The position numbers and the translations under genes are program-made. This document shows, piece after piece, positions 8,749 through 16,990 of a stretch of DNA of 54,575 bases. Under the pieces are notes generated by a model, which was not told where the DNA came from, did no database searches, and saw only the letters and a list, made by a program, of their open reading frames with translations. The stretch covers positions 1 to 54,575 of the forward strand of contig NZ_QBKN01000030.1 of the NCBI RefSeq assembly GCF_003054175.1. The letters run 5' to 3'. Numbering within the stretch: position 1 is the stretch's first letter; each line of letters starts with the position of its first letter. Origin of the DNA: Allosediminivita pacifica (lineage in GTDB: Bacteria; Pseudomonadota; Alphaproteobacteria; Rhodobacterales; Rhodobacteraceae).

Positions 8749-10154
8749 GTCGTTGTCCTTTCCTGTTTCAGGGGTTCCGGTCCCAGCGGCAGCGTCACGG
8801 TCGCCACGAGGCCGCCTTCTGCCCGGTTGGTGAGGCCAATGTCCCCGCCATGCGCCCGGATGATCGTCCGGGCGATGGACAGTCCAAGTCCGGTGCCGCC
8901 GGTCTCTCTCGAGCGGGATTTCTCAAGCCTGAAATAGGGCTCGAAGACCTGTTCAAGCTCGCCGTCCGGTATTCCGGGGCCATTGTCAGCGACGCGGATA
9001 ATGGCGTGATCGTCCTCGCGTCCATAGCTGACATCAACGTTTCCGCCATAGCGTTCGGCATTGTCGATGAGGTTGCGAAGGGCACGCCGGACCGATTGCG
9101 ACCGCAAGCGCAGATGAACGGTCTCACCTTCCTGCAGGGAAAAGTTGTCCAGCATATCGGCGCGGAGTTGACCCAGAAACGCGCCCATTTCGACGGTCTC
9201 GTAGTCTTCCGAGCTTGCGATTCCGCGCGCGAAGGAAAGGGTCGAGTCCACCATTTCCTGCATCTCCTCGATCGAGGCGACGAGGCTGTCGCGTGTCTCC
9301 CGCTCGTCAACCATTTCCGAGCGGACGCGCAGTGCCGTGAGAGGCGAGCGCAGATCATGTCCGAGGGCCGCGAGAAGCCGTGTCCTGTGGGCGAGGAAAC
9401 GGGTCAGCCTGTCTTGCATCCGGTTGAACGTCCGTGTCAGGTCCCGCACCTCTGCGGGTCCGATCAAGGGCAGCGGATTGACATTTTCGCCGCGCCCGAG
9501 GCTGTCGGCGGCATGGGATACGCGCAAGAGCGGGCCGGTCAGGCGGGTCAGAAGAAACCAGCATGCGGCGACAAGAATAATGGCAGCCGTGATGCCGAAG
9601 CTCACGAAAGATGCCCAGGGCCATTGCAAAGGTGGGCGTTCGAACCGCGTGCCGACATTGAGCCACTGTCCGCCCGTCAGGGCAATGGACAGCTGCATCT
9701 CGATTGCCGACAGATCGCCCCGCATCATCGCCAGATGCATTTCGGCCATCTCGGGCGCCATATGCGGCATCGGAAGGATGCCGTGATCGACCTCGTGGAC
9801 CTCTACGCGAATTTCGCGGGTGTCTTTCGCTCCGAGAAGACCACGCACTCTTGCCTCGACAGCACCGCTGTCCGCGTGTGTGTCGTGGTCGACGGTCGGA
9901 GTATCAGACATGTCAAAGCGTACGAGTGGTGAATTGGCCGCCCGCAGAATGGCCGGTTCCAGCGTTGCCGGCGCTTCCTCGATCAGCCGCGCGACGTTCG
10001 CCGCGCGTCCCGCTGCCTCGAAGCCGAGCGCGGCCCGCACGGCCAGGCCGCGCTCGTCAACAAACAACCAGAGACTGACCGCCTGGGCGGCGGCGAGTGC
10101 CGCGATGATCAACAGGACCAGTTGGCCGCGCAGGCTGTCAAAGAAACGCCACAT
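8745..10154 (-). CDS. two-component sensor histidine kinase
   Basis: A 469-residue membrane kinase starting at ATG 10154, which overlaps the regulator stop (TGATG). Order: TM1 (about residues 10-35), a periplasmic sensor of about 150 residues, TM2 (about 188-212), HAMP, an H-box with phospho-acceptor His276 in LGHDLRSPLTALR, then N (NLIDNAERYGG), G1 (DNGPGIP) and G2 (GGTGLGLSIA) boxes. The sensor holds a Met/His-rich stretch (residues 128-144: MPHMAPEMAEMH and neighbours) suited to Cu(I)/Ag(I). The adjacent Met-rich EF-hand protein supports a metal-sensing role (inference). Confidence 0.88.
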   Translation of the reverse strand: MWRFFDSLRGQLVLLIIAALAAAQAVSLWLFVDERGLAVRAALGFEAAGRAANVARLIEEAPATLEPAILRAANSPLVRFDMSDTPTVDHDTHADSGAVEARVRGLLGAKDTREIRVEVHEVDHGILPMPHMAPEMAEMHLAMMRGDLSAIEMQLSIALTGGQWLNVGTRFERPPLQWPWASFVSFGITAAIILVAACWFLLTRLTGPLLRVSHAADSLGRGENVNPLPLIGPAEVRDLTRTFNRMQDRLTRFLAHRTRLLAALGHDLRSPLTALRVRSEMVDERETRDSLVASIEEMQEMVDSTLSFARGIASSEDYETVEMGAFLGQLRADMLDNFSLQEGETVHLRLRSQSVRRALRNLIDNAERYGGNVDVSYGREDDHAIIRVADNGPGIPDGELEQVFEPYFRLEKSRSRETGGTGLGLSIARTIIRAHGGDIGLTNRAEGGLVATVTLPLGPEPLKQERTTT

Positions 10155-10876
10155 CAATCCAGCTCCGTCACATCGGCGGCAAGGCAATATCCGCCACCGC
10201 GCACGGTCGTGATCAGCCGGGGCCTGGATGGATCGGCCTCGATCTTTCTGCGAAGGCGGCTGATCTGATTGTCGATCGTCCGATCGAGCGGGGAGGCCGC
10301 GCGCCCTGCAGTGAGATCGAGAAGCTGATCACGGTTGAGGACGAGGCGGGGCCGTTCGAGCAAGACAACCAGAAGCTTGAGTTCCGAACCGGTGAGATCG
10401 ATTTGCGCACCGTTTTCATCGGTCAACAACCGGCTGTCGGTATCGAGAGTCCATTGTGCGAATGCGATGCGTCTTCCCGAGAGTTTTCCGGCATAGGTCT
10501 CGGGCAGGGATGAACGCCGCAGGATGGCCTTGATCCGCGCAAGCAGCTCTCGCGGATTGAATGGTTTGGCCAGATAGTCGTCCGCGCCGATTTCGAGCCC
10601 GACGATGCGATCCGTCTCTTCGCCAAGCGCCGTCAGCATCAGGATCGGTACGCCACCCGTGGATGACAGACGGCGGCAGACCGACAGCCCGTCCTCGCCG
10701 GGCATCATGACATCCAGAACGATCAGATCGTACTGACCCATCGCGAGCTTGGCGTCCATCTCGACCGCATCCCGCGCCGAGGTCGCACGCAGGCCGTTCT
10801 TCTCCAGATAGCGCGAAACCGAGTCTCGGATTTCGCGATGATCGTCGACGACGAGGATATGAGGCTGATCGTTCAT
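10154..10876 (-). CDS. OmpR-family response regulator
   Basis: A 240-residue regulator: a receiver domain with acidic pair D21/D22 region (VVDDH), phospho-acceptor D55 in LIVLDVMMPG, conserved Thr in LMLTALG and Lys in YLAKPF, then a winged-helix DNA-binding domain ending TTVRGGGYCLA. The start at 10876 is chosen for AGAAGGAAG just upstream; longer forms lack an RBS. It is transcribed with the kinase and divergently from the EF-hand gene. Its likely target is the paired TGTCAC/TGTAAC half-sites in the shared intergenic region. Confidence 0.9.
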   Translation of the reverse strand: MNDQPHILVVDDHREIRDSVSRYLEKNGLRATSARDAVEMDAKLAMGQYDLIVLDVMMPGEDGLSVCRRLSSTGGVPILMLTALGEETDRIVGLEIGADDYLAKPFNPRELLARIKAILRRSSLPETYAGKLSGRRIAFAQWTLDTDSRLLTDENGAQIDLTGSELKLLVVLLERPRLVLNRDQLLDLTAGRAASPLDRTIDNQISRLRRKIEADPSRPRLITTVRGGGYCLAADVTELD

Positions 10877-10920
10877 GTTCTTCCTTCTAACGGTTGCCGC
10901 ATTGGTTTCCCGAAGAGATT

Positions 10921-10967
10921 TGTCACGAAATGTAACAGGGGCGGCGCTTTTGACACGGCGATACAAT
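10921..10967 (+). promoter_or_regulatory. probable response-regulator boxes and promoter before EF-hand gene
   Basis: TGTCAC at 10921-10926 and TGTAAC at 10931-10936 form a direct repeat with 10-bp periodicity, as expected for an OmpR-family dimer. TACAAT at 10962-10967 could be the -10; it has no good -35, and the boxes sit near the -35 position, the usual arrangement for activator-dependent promoters. The region lies between the regulator and the divergent EF-hand gene. Assignment is by pattern only. Confidence 0.45.
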
Positions 10968-11046
10968 ACCGTTGTTTCCTCGCATTTCATCACGGCCTAA
11001 CGCTGCCATATGAAATCTATCGAAACCGAAACATGAGGAGATAACG

Positions 11047-11643
11047 ATGACCCGCAAAACCCTGCTCGCAGCGACCGTTTTGGCCGCAACTGCAATCGGA
11101 GGAGCCGCGATCGCGGATTCCAATCACGGACATGGGGGCCAGTCCGGCCCGAAGGATCGCGCTGGCATGATGCAGGGCGGTTCCGGAATGATGGGCAACA
11201 TGGGCGGCATGTCCGATATGATGGGCATGATGAAGCGCATGCACGGCCAGATGATGGGCGGTATGGGCCCGACGGCTGGCATGGGTCCGATGGGCGGGGA
11301 AATGATGCAGATGTTCGACGCCGACGGCGATGGCACGGTCACGCCGGACGAGATGCGCTCGCAACTGCAGGCCAAGCTCGCGGAATACGACAGCGACGGC
11401 GACGGATCGCTCTCGATTGCCGAGTTCGAAACCCTTCATAGCGCGATGATCCGCGAGATGATGGTGGATCGGTTCCAGCACCTCGATGCTGACGGTGACG
11501 GCGCGGTGACGGCGGAAGAGATGGCGGCACCCGCCGAAATGATGGAACGGATACAGATGATGCGGTCGAACATGGCACAGCCGCCGGTTCAGCCCGGCAA
11601 TGGCCAGGGCATGAGCAACGGAACAGTGATGAACGACAATTGA
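11047..11643 (+). CDS. secreted Met-rich EF-hand protein
   Basis: A 198-residue protein with a signal peptide (cleavage near AIA-DS, residue 23), a Met/Gly-rich region at about residues 41-89 with some 19 Met, mostly in MM or MxxM pairs, and three EF-hand loops: DADGDGTVTPDE (91-102), DSDGDGSLSIAE (115-126), DADGDGAVTAEE (147-158). EF-hands bind Ca2+; Met clusters in periplasmic proteins bind Cu(I)/Ag(I). A good RBS (GAGGAG) precedes ATG 11047. It is divergent from the two-component operon, probably under its control, and ends at a strong hairpin. Exact role unknown. Confidence 0.8.
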   Translation: MTRKTLLAATVLAATAIGGAAIADSNHGHGGQSGPKDRAGMMQGGSGMMGNMGGMSDMMGMMKRMHGQMMGGMGPTAGMGPMGGEMMQMFDADGDGTVTPDEMRSQLQAKLAEYDSDGDGSLSIAEFETLHSAMIREMMVDRFQHLDADGDGAVTAEEMAAPAEMMERIQMMRSNMAQPPVQPGNGQGMSNGTVMNDN

Positions 11644-11650
11644 GCGGTTC

Positions 11651-11672
11651 GGCGCCAGCTCTGACTGGCGCC
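11651..11672 (+). terminator. hairpin terminator after EF-hand gene
   Basis: A perfect 8-bp stem GGCGCCAG/CTGGCGCC closes a 6-nt loop just after the stop codon, followed by GATTT. The U-run is short, so termination may be partial. Confidence 0.6.
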
Positions 11673-11788
11673 GATTTCCAAAACGCCTGACCCGCGAAGC
11701 ATCCGGACGCCGAATCCAGAACGCGTTCGGAATTGCGACGTCCAGACAATGATCAGCAACCACCGCAAAATCGAAAGGAAGAATTGAA

Positions 11789-12175
11789 ATGGCTTATACC
11801 TATGATCGCGTATTGAAGGATGTCGCCATAGACGACGCCGAATTGCTTGTTCGCGATGCTTTGGCAGAGAAGGGCTTTGGCGTACTGACCGAGATCGACG
11901 TGCAGGCGACGATGCAAAAGAAGCTGGGCGTGGAGATGCCGCCTTATCGCATCCTTGGCGCCTGCAATCCGGGCATGGCCCATAAGTCCATCGAGATCGA
12001 GCCGCGCGTCGGCGCGATGCTGCCCTGCAACGTGATTTTGCGCCAGGTGGACGGAGGAACCGAGATCAGCGCCATTGACCCGGTGGCCTCGATGCAAGCG
12101 GTGGAGAACGTCGACCTGAACGCGGTCGCCGGCCAAGTCCGCGATCTGCTCCGGGCAGCCGTGGACGCTGTCTGA
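11789..12175 (+). CDS. DUF302 domain protein
   Basis: A 128-residue soluble protein that matches the DUF302 pattern: an N-terminal helix with LAEKGFGVLTEID, a central Met-containing strand, then YRILGACNPGMAHK with the conserved Cys-Asn-Pro, and a final helix. DUF302 proteins are common in metal and sulfur-stress loci; the biochemical role is unproven. RBS AAAGGAAG lies 7 nt upstream of ATG. It is a single gene between a terminator and the next MerR-type promoter. Confidence 0.85.
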   Translation: MAYTYDRVLKDVAIDDAELLVRDALAEKGFGVLTEIDVQATMQKKLGVEMPPYRILGACNPGMAHKSIEIEPRVGAMLPCNVILRQVDGGTEISAIDPVASMQAVENVDLNAVAGQVRDLLRAAVDAV

Positions 12176-12193
12176 TTTTTGCTCGCGGCGCTC

Positions 12194-12224
12194 TTGACCC
12201 TCCAGTAACTGGAATCTGTATAAT
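12194..12224 (+). promoter_or_regulatory. MerR/CueR-type promoter
   Basis: TTGACC at 12194-12199 and a perfect TATAAT at 12219-12224 are separated by 19 bp and centred on the palindrome TCCAGTAACTGGA. This is the hallmark of a MerR-family activated promoter. It drives the TVP38 gene and perhaps lgt and ECF sigma 1 beyond it. Confidence 0.75.
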
Positions 12225-12306
12225 GGGCCGAAACCAGAGCAACCGAGATCGAGGCAAAGCGCAGCGGCGATCTTTCTGTTTGCCGCTAACCTGACATGAG
12301 GCGCAG

Positions 12307-12993
12307 ATGAACCGCGACCATACCATACCACCTACCCTCAAGGCCGCCGTCGCGCTGGCCTTTGCGGTCGTCTTGCTAGCCCTTGCCTTCGGACCCTTAT
12401 CCGACACCCTGACCGCTCTGAACGGCGACAGGATATCTACGTGGGTCATGGCTGCAGGCATCTGGGGTCCAATTGTGATCGTTGGACTGATGACGACAGC
12501 AATCGTGGCCACGCCGATCCCAAGTGCACCCATCGCGTTGGCTGCGGGCGCCGCTTACGGCCACACCCTCGGAACAGTCTACGTCGTTCTCGGCGCCGAA
12601 CTCGGCGCTCTTGCAGCCTTCGGGCTCGCCCGGTTCTTGGGTCGGGACGTGTTGCGACAATGGTTCGGTGATAGGGTCGATGCTGGCTGGCTCGGCTCTC
12701 AGAACGTACTGACACTCACAGTTTTTGTCAGCCGGCTGCTGCCATTCGTTTCATTCGATATCGTCAGCTATGCCGCGGGGCTCAGCCGGCTGCAATTCTG
12801 GCGCTTCGGACTGGCCACCCTGGCCGGGATCATTCCCGCCAGTTTCGTGCTCGCGCATTTTGGGAGCGAAGTCGTCAGCGGAGACACTACCCGTGCTGCC
12901 TGGGCCGCAATCGGGCTGGGCGCACTGACCCTGACGCCGCTTGTCATCATTAGTATCAGAGACTGGCAAAGACGTGGGTTGCCCCATGACTGA
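12307..12993 (+). CDS. TVP38/TMEM64-family membrane protein
   Basis: A 228-residue inner-membrane protein with about five or six helices and the SNARE-associated/DedA-like core: GPIVIVGLMT, a re-entrant PSAPIALAAGAAYG loop, FGLARFLGRD and the SRLLPFVSFDIVSYAAGLS motif with conserved Arg and Pro. Family members are linked to lipid scrambling and, in bacteria, are often found in mercury and copper loci. It is preceded by a MerR-type promoter, which supports metal-inducible expression. The substrate is unknown. Confidence 0.85.
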   Translation: MNRDHTIPPTLKAAVALAFAVVLLALAFGPLSDTLTALNGDRISTWVMAAGIWGPIVIVGLMTTAIVATPIPSAPIALAAGAAYGHTLGTVYVVLGAELGALAAFGLARFLGRDVLRQWFGDRVDAGWLGSQNVLTLTVFVSRLLPFVSFDIVSYAAGLSRLQFWRFGLATLAGIIPASFVLAHFGSEVVSGDTTRAAWAAIGLGALTLTPLVIISIRDWQRRGLPHD

Positions 12994-13089
12994 TCAATAC
13001 TCACTTCATCGTCAAACGCCGCCGCCATGGAACAATCGCCATTGGCATTTCGGTTTTCGGGTTCAACGAAAAAGACAAAGGGCGCATCC

Positions 13090-14013
13090 ATGCTGACCGC
13101 GGCGATACAATTTCCAGACATCGGCACCGATCTGTTCTCGATCGAGATCGGCAGTTTCACGTTCGCGCTGCGCTGGTACGCGCTTGCCTATATCGTCGGC
13201 ATCCTCATCGGATGGCGCATCTGCCTGGCGGCTGTTCGTCGCTCGGCACTCTGGCCATCGGCCAGGCCGCCACTTGATCGCCAGCAGATCGAGAACCTCC
13301 TGACATGGATCATCCTGGGCGTGATCGTCGGCGGACGCGTGGGCTTCGTGCTATTTTATCAGCCCGACTACTACCTGGCCAACCCCCTGGAAATCCTCAA
13401 GGTATGGCAGGGCGGCATGTCTTTCCACGGCGGTTTCGCAGGTGTTGCGATCGCCACGCTGGCATTCTGTCTGCGCCAGAATGCGCCCATGCTCAGCACC
13501 GCTGACCTGCTTGCGCTGGCAACCCCACCGGGACTGTTTCTGGGGCGGCTTGCGAATTTCACCAACAACGAGCTTTGGGGTCGACCGACGGATGTTCCAT
13601 GGGCGGTGATCTTCCCGGGCGATGCGGCGCAAGCCTGCGAAGGCATTACCAGCCTCTGCGCCCGCCATCCTTCGCAGCTCTACGAGGCGCTTCTGGAAGG
13701 GCTGCTGCTCGGTACGCTCCTACTCTATCTCGCCTGGCACCGCGGCTGGCTTAAGACCCCCGGCGCCCTGACCGGCGCATTTCTGATCGGGTACGGCTCT
13801 GCCAGGAGCTTCGTGGAGCTGTTCCGGCAGCCGGACATGCAGTTCGTGACCACTGAAAATCCGATCGGTCATGCGCTCCATTTCGGCGAATGGGGGTTAA
13901 CGATGGGTCAAGTGCTTTCCGCACCGATGATCCTGACCGGACTGGCTCTGATTCTGTACGCGTTCAGACGCTCCGGAGGCGCAGCCGACCAGAAGCCGAA
14001 TACGGTTGCGTGA
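13090..14013 (+). CDS. lgt: prolipoprotein diacylglyceryl transferase, accessory copy
   Basis: A 307-residue seven-helix enzyme that attaches diacylglycerol to the lipobox Cys of prelipoproteins. It has [31 protein letters not shown] with the conserved His, and [17 protein letters not shown]. The last differs from the usual GRIGNFINGELWGR at several positions, as in divergent plasmid or island copies. The start at 13090 is chosen because the segment before it does not look like protein. Lgt is normally an essential housekeeping gene, so a copy beside an ECF sigma factor is probably a second one, perhaps for the lipoproteins at 507 and 51647. Confidence 0.88.
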   Translation: MLTAAIQFPDIGTDLFSIEIGSFTFALRWYALAYIVGILIGWRICLAAVRRSALWPSARPPLDRQQIENLLTWIILGVIVGGRVGFVLFYQPDYYLANPLEILKVWQGGMSFHGGFAGVAIATLAFCLRQNAPMLSTADLLALATPPGLFLGRLANFTNNELWGRPTDVPWAVIFPGDAAQACEGITSLCARHPSQLYEALLEGLLLGTLLLYLAWHRGWLKTPGALTGAFLIGYGSARSFVELFRQPDMQFVTTENPIGHALHFGEWGLTMGQVLSAPMILTGLALILYAFRRSGGAADQKPNTVA

Positions 14014-14044
14014 TCGAAAGGAGCCACGAAAAGGAGGAACTCGA

Positions 14045-14608
14045 ATGAACGGCTATATAGAAGAAAAAAACAGTGAAACATCGATCCAGCGTGCATTGCT
14101 GGACGGGCGGGGGGCGTTTTTGGGGTTTCTCGTGAAACGGCTTCGCAACCGCGCCGACGCCGAGGATGTCCTGCAGGAGTTCTGCATCCGCGTCCTGACG
14201 CGCAAGGATCAGCTGCGCGACGTCGAGCGGATGGATGCCTGGTTATACGCGATCCTGCGGTCCACCATGAACGATCATTACCGCAAGACCACACGGCACA
14301 GCCGGCTGGCCGTGGCTGTCGCACGAGAACCGCAAGAGTTGGTTGCCGATGCGCCAGTGCAGATGGCGCGGCCATGCACTTGCCCGAGCAGGCTGCTTAC
14401 CGAGCTTCGTCCCATTGATGCCAAATTGATCCGGCGGATTGATTTCGGTGAAGAGGATCGGGGAATGATGGCCGCCGATATGGGCTTGAACCGCAACGCC
14501 CTTGCCGTTCGACTGCACAGAGCACGCGCTGCTTTGCGTGAGGTGATCCAACACCATTGCGGAGCCTGCTGCCTGGAGGACCCCGATGATTGCCACTGCC
14601 CTGTCTAG
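14045..14608 (+). CDS. ECF sigma factor 1, Cys-rich (CorE-like)
   Basis: A 187-residue ECF sigma factor with region 2 (NRADAEDVLQEFCIRV, MDAWLYAILRS) and region 4 (DMGLNRNALAVRLHRARAALRE). Between them is CTC (C111, C113), and the C-terminus is Cys-rich (C172, C175, C176, C183, C185). CxC in the linker plus a C-terminal Cys-rich domain is the layout of CorE-like (ECF44) factors, which sense Cu or Cd/Zn directly without an anti-sigma. None of the neighbours looks like an anti-sigma. AAGGAGGA precedes ATG 14045. It is closely related to ECF sigma 3 at 29535. Confidence 0.85.
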   Translation: MNGYIEEKNSETSIQRALLDGRGAFLGFLVKRLRNRADAEDVLQEFCIRVLTRKDQLRDVERMDAWLYAILRSTMNDHYRKTTRHSRLAVAVAREPQELVADAPVQMARPCTCPSRLLTELRPIDAKLIRRIDFGEEDRGMMAADMGLNRNALAVRLHRARAALREVIQHHCGACCLEDPDDCHCPV

Positions 14609-14665
14609 CGACGAAGCGATCCCGTAAGTCCATCAAACTGCGACACGGAAAGCTATACGACGGGA

Positions 14666-15352
14666 TCAGGCGAACAGTTCAGGGCATTCGCGGGCGCATT
14701 TGTTGGTAAGGATGATGTAAACCAGATGCAGTGTTGCCAGACCCGCCAGCAGGCAGAAAAATGATATGTAGGCGTATTGCAGGAAGGCGATGTCGACCAC
14801 GATGACCGCCACCAGCGTCAGGGCGAAATGGCGCACATGCTTGTAATGCGACAGTGCCGGGGGCAAGGTGATAAGGGTCACGTAGATCGTGTTGGTCAAC
14901 CAGCGCGGCATCATGAAATCAAGCCACATGGATTTTTCATAGGCCAGCGACTGATTGTTGATCTCGACCACGACCATGCTGCTGTCGAGCCCGTGCGGGA
15001 TGTAAAGCAATAGACCGAAAATCAGCCCGATCAGGGCCAGCAGCAGGAACAGCCTCTTGCGGGAACTCTCGTCCGGCTCGAGTACGTAGACCGAGAACGG
15101 CACCCAGATTGGCCAGATAAACCAAGTGAAAAAGATGAACCCCATGGCCCCCCATAAAACCGTCAGGGGATCATTTCCGTTCATGCCGACCCAGACAAAA
15201 CCCTCCGTGAATTGCTGAAGGCCGGCGAAAAGCGGCATCAGGGCAAGCGGCAAGTAGCGTTTGTTGCGCTGCAAGGCCAAAATCGAAATGGCAGTCCCGC
15301 CGCCGACAAGGAACACGCTGGCGGCAAAGCTGACCTGGGCGGATAGGCACAT
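14666..15352 (-). CDS. DUF6629-like integral membrane protein
   Basis: A 228-residue protein with about seven helices and few polar loops. It opens with CLSAQVSF and has LQQFTEGFVWVG, characteristic of the DUF6629 family; the C-terminal tail carries two Cys (NKCARECPE). Its role is unknown. It is transcribed convergently to ECF sigma 1, with its own upstream region at 15353-15440, where I see no convincing promoter. Confidence 0.65.
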   Translation of the reverse strand: MCLSAQVSFAASVFLVGGGTAISILALQRNKRYLPLALMPLFAGLQQFTEGFVWVGMNGNDPLTVLWGAMGFIFFTWFIWPIWVPFSVYVLEPDESSRKRLFLLLALIGLIFGLLLYIPHGLDSSMVVVEINNQSLAYEKSMWLDFMMPRWLTNTIYVTLITLPPALSHYKHVRHFALTLVAVIVVDIAFLQYAYISFFCLLAGLATLHLVYIILTNKCARECPELFA

Positions 15353-15544
15353 GGAAACTTCTCTCCGTTTCTTTCAGTTTGAAAACGTCCGTCGCCCAAA
15401 CCGATACCACGTAACAGATTCTTAGATTTATCCTAGTCGCCGTCTGTGCCACTGACCATCCTGCGAGTACGACTTGGAGACGCTGTTCAGTGTCGCCCCG
15501 ACAGGCCGGTCTGACCAAGAGGCTGCATCTAGGACTGCGGAGTT

Positions 15545-15700
15545 GCAATGGTCGCGTTCCCGCTCTCGCTCACCGGGATTCCACCGCCGTTCGGATTTGT
15601 TGGCAAGGTGCTGCTGTTCGGCGCGGTAATCGAGACACGCTATCCGTGGCCGGCGGTGATTGGCATTCCCGTGCCAGCGATGGCTGTTGGTCGTGCTTTG
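15545..15700 (+). pseudogene. nuoN-like relic (NADH dehydrogenase subunit N)
   Basis: About 50 codons retain the signature of a NuoN transmembrane segment: FPLSLTGIPPPFGFVGK, LLFGAVIE, YPWPAVIG. Intact NuoN reads SLAGIPPTAGFxGKFYLF and continues into LNSVVSVYYY; here the sequence decays into unrelated residues after the AVIG motif. No flanking nuo genes are present. I regard it as a short degraded fragment carried into the island. Confidence 0.55.
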
Positions 15701-15806
15701 TGCGACCGCGCTGGTCACGGCGCTGATGGGGCTGTTTGCGAAGGTAATTCCCAATTGACGCAGAGGGCAGTTCGCGCCGTTCGCGTCAAAGCAGTGATCT
15801 GGCTTT

Positions 15807-16712
15807 TCAACCCGCAAGCGGGTCGGCCGGCCGCTTAGGCTGCCCGGGATCAAGCAACTCCGCGATTTCTGCATATGTGCGGCGCGTGGCAACGGCCCCG
15901 GCAGCGATGCAGCGACGTTTGAGCCCGAATTCCAGTGTGCCGATCGAGCGCCCGAAATCGGGTCGTATCACCAGATCCGCCTGATCGAACCGCAGCCGTG
16001 CATGTTCATACTGGCAGACTTCTATGGATCGCAGCATCGCCTGCATGCCGTTTTTCGGGCCAACCGCGTTTTCGCGCTGACTTGGGTCCACCGCGATCAC
16101 GACCTCTGCGCCTGTTGCCCTTGCAACATCGACCGGCGCTATGTCGGCATAGGCCCCGTCCATCAGCACATGCGGTCCATCGACCAAGGGCGGCAATATC
16201 CCGGCAAGCGCCGCGCTGGCATAGACGTAATCCGTGGCACGCCCCTTGCCAAAGACCACACGTGTACCGGTCAGCATGTCGGTTGCGCAGACGAACACCG
16301 GGATGCGGCCATCTTCCAGGTTTTTGCCCTGCGTCAGGCCAGACAGGACGCTGCGGCCCCATGACTCGGTAGGCGCGCCAACCCCCCAGCCAAAATACAT
16401 GTCGCGAGCGGCAAGCAAAGCGGTACGAAGCCCCCTCATTCTTGCGACCAGACCGGGTAGGCGAAAGTCCGGAGTTGCCGGAAACCCGCTGGTATCCATG
16501 TCTACCAGTGCGTCGAACCAATTGTCATTCAGGGCGTAGGTGGCGCCCGCAACCGCACCCATGGATACCCCCACGATTGCGCTCGGCACAAAGCCTCGGG
16601 AGATAAGCGCGCGTAACACACCCGCATGAGAGAGACCCCTGGCGCCGCCGCCACTGAACACAAGGGCGAAAGATTTGTGAGTCTTGCCTCCTGGTTGTAC
16701 CTGTCCCGTCAT
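15807..16712 (-). CDS. patatin-like phospholipase
   Basis: A 301-residue protein with the patatin fold: oxyanion motif GGGARG near residue 22, nucleophile elbow GVSMG (Ser of GxSxG) near residue 50, and catalytic Asp in DGAY near residue 191. No signal peptide is seen, so it is probably cytoplasmic or peripheral, cleaving acyl esters of phospholipids. The closest genes are unrelated and it seems to be its own unit. With the CFA synthase and phospholipase D elsewhere, the window is rich in lipid-modifying enzymes. Confidence 0.88.
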   Translation of the reverse strand: MTGQVQPGGKTHKSFALVFSGGGARGLSHAGVLRALISRGFVPSAIVGVSMGAVAGATYALNDNWFDALVDMDTSGFPATPDFRLPGLVARMRGLRTALLAARDMYFGWGVGAPTESWGRSVLSGLTQGKNLEDGRIPVFVCATDMLTGTRVVFGKGRATDYVYASAALAGILPPLVDGPHVLMDGAYADIAPVDVARATGAEVVIAVDPSQRENAVGPKNGMQAMLRSIEVCQYEHARLRFDQADLVIRPDFGRSIGTLEFGLKRRCIAAGAVATRRTYAEIAELLDPGQPKRPADPLAG

Positions 16713-16911
16713 TGTCCAGCCTCCGCTTTCCGGTTTTCTCCGAGGAGTGTCAGAAACTGTGCAACGGCCTTTTATCGGTCCACGCCCCGCGATGTCTTTG
16801 ACGCTACACGACCGTGATAATTACGGCCCGGTGGGTTTTGGCACACCGCGTTGCCCCGACGGAGGCTGTTGAATGCACCACCCGTCTTGGCCGCATGTTT
16901 TCAGTCGCCTC

Positions 16912-16939
16912 TGTAACGATCGCCCGCTTGCAACGTCTA
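16912..16939 (+). promoter_or_regulatory. ECF-type promoter before P1B ATPase/arc operon
   Basis: TGTAAC at 16912-16917, a 16-nt spacer, CGTCTA at 16934-16939. Four other sites in the window have the same elements and the same spacing (27312-27339, 28177-28204, 30180-30207, 37311-37338). The start codon of the ATPase lies about 50 nt downstream. It is probably read by one of the three local Cys-rich ECF sigma factors (inference). Confidence 0.7.
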
Positions 16940-16990
16940 TCCACCAAACGGTCGTTTCCGATCGCAAGGAAAAATCGACAGGAGCCAAAA

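Noticed and set aside
10931-10958. TGTAAC before the EF-hand gene as another ECF-type -35
   Set aside because: No CGTC element follows at 16 nt (ACACGG is there); better explained as a response-regulator half-site.
15389-15416. TGTTAC, 16 nt, CGACGG before the DUF6629 gene (minus strand)
   Set aside because: The -35 is one base off and the -10 lacks CGTC; not included among the ECF-type promoters.
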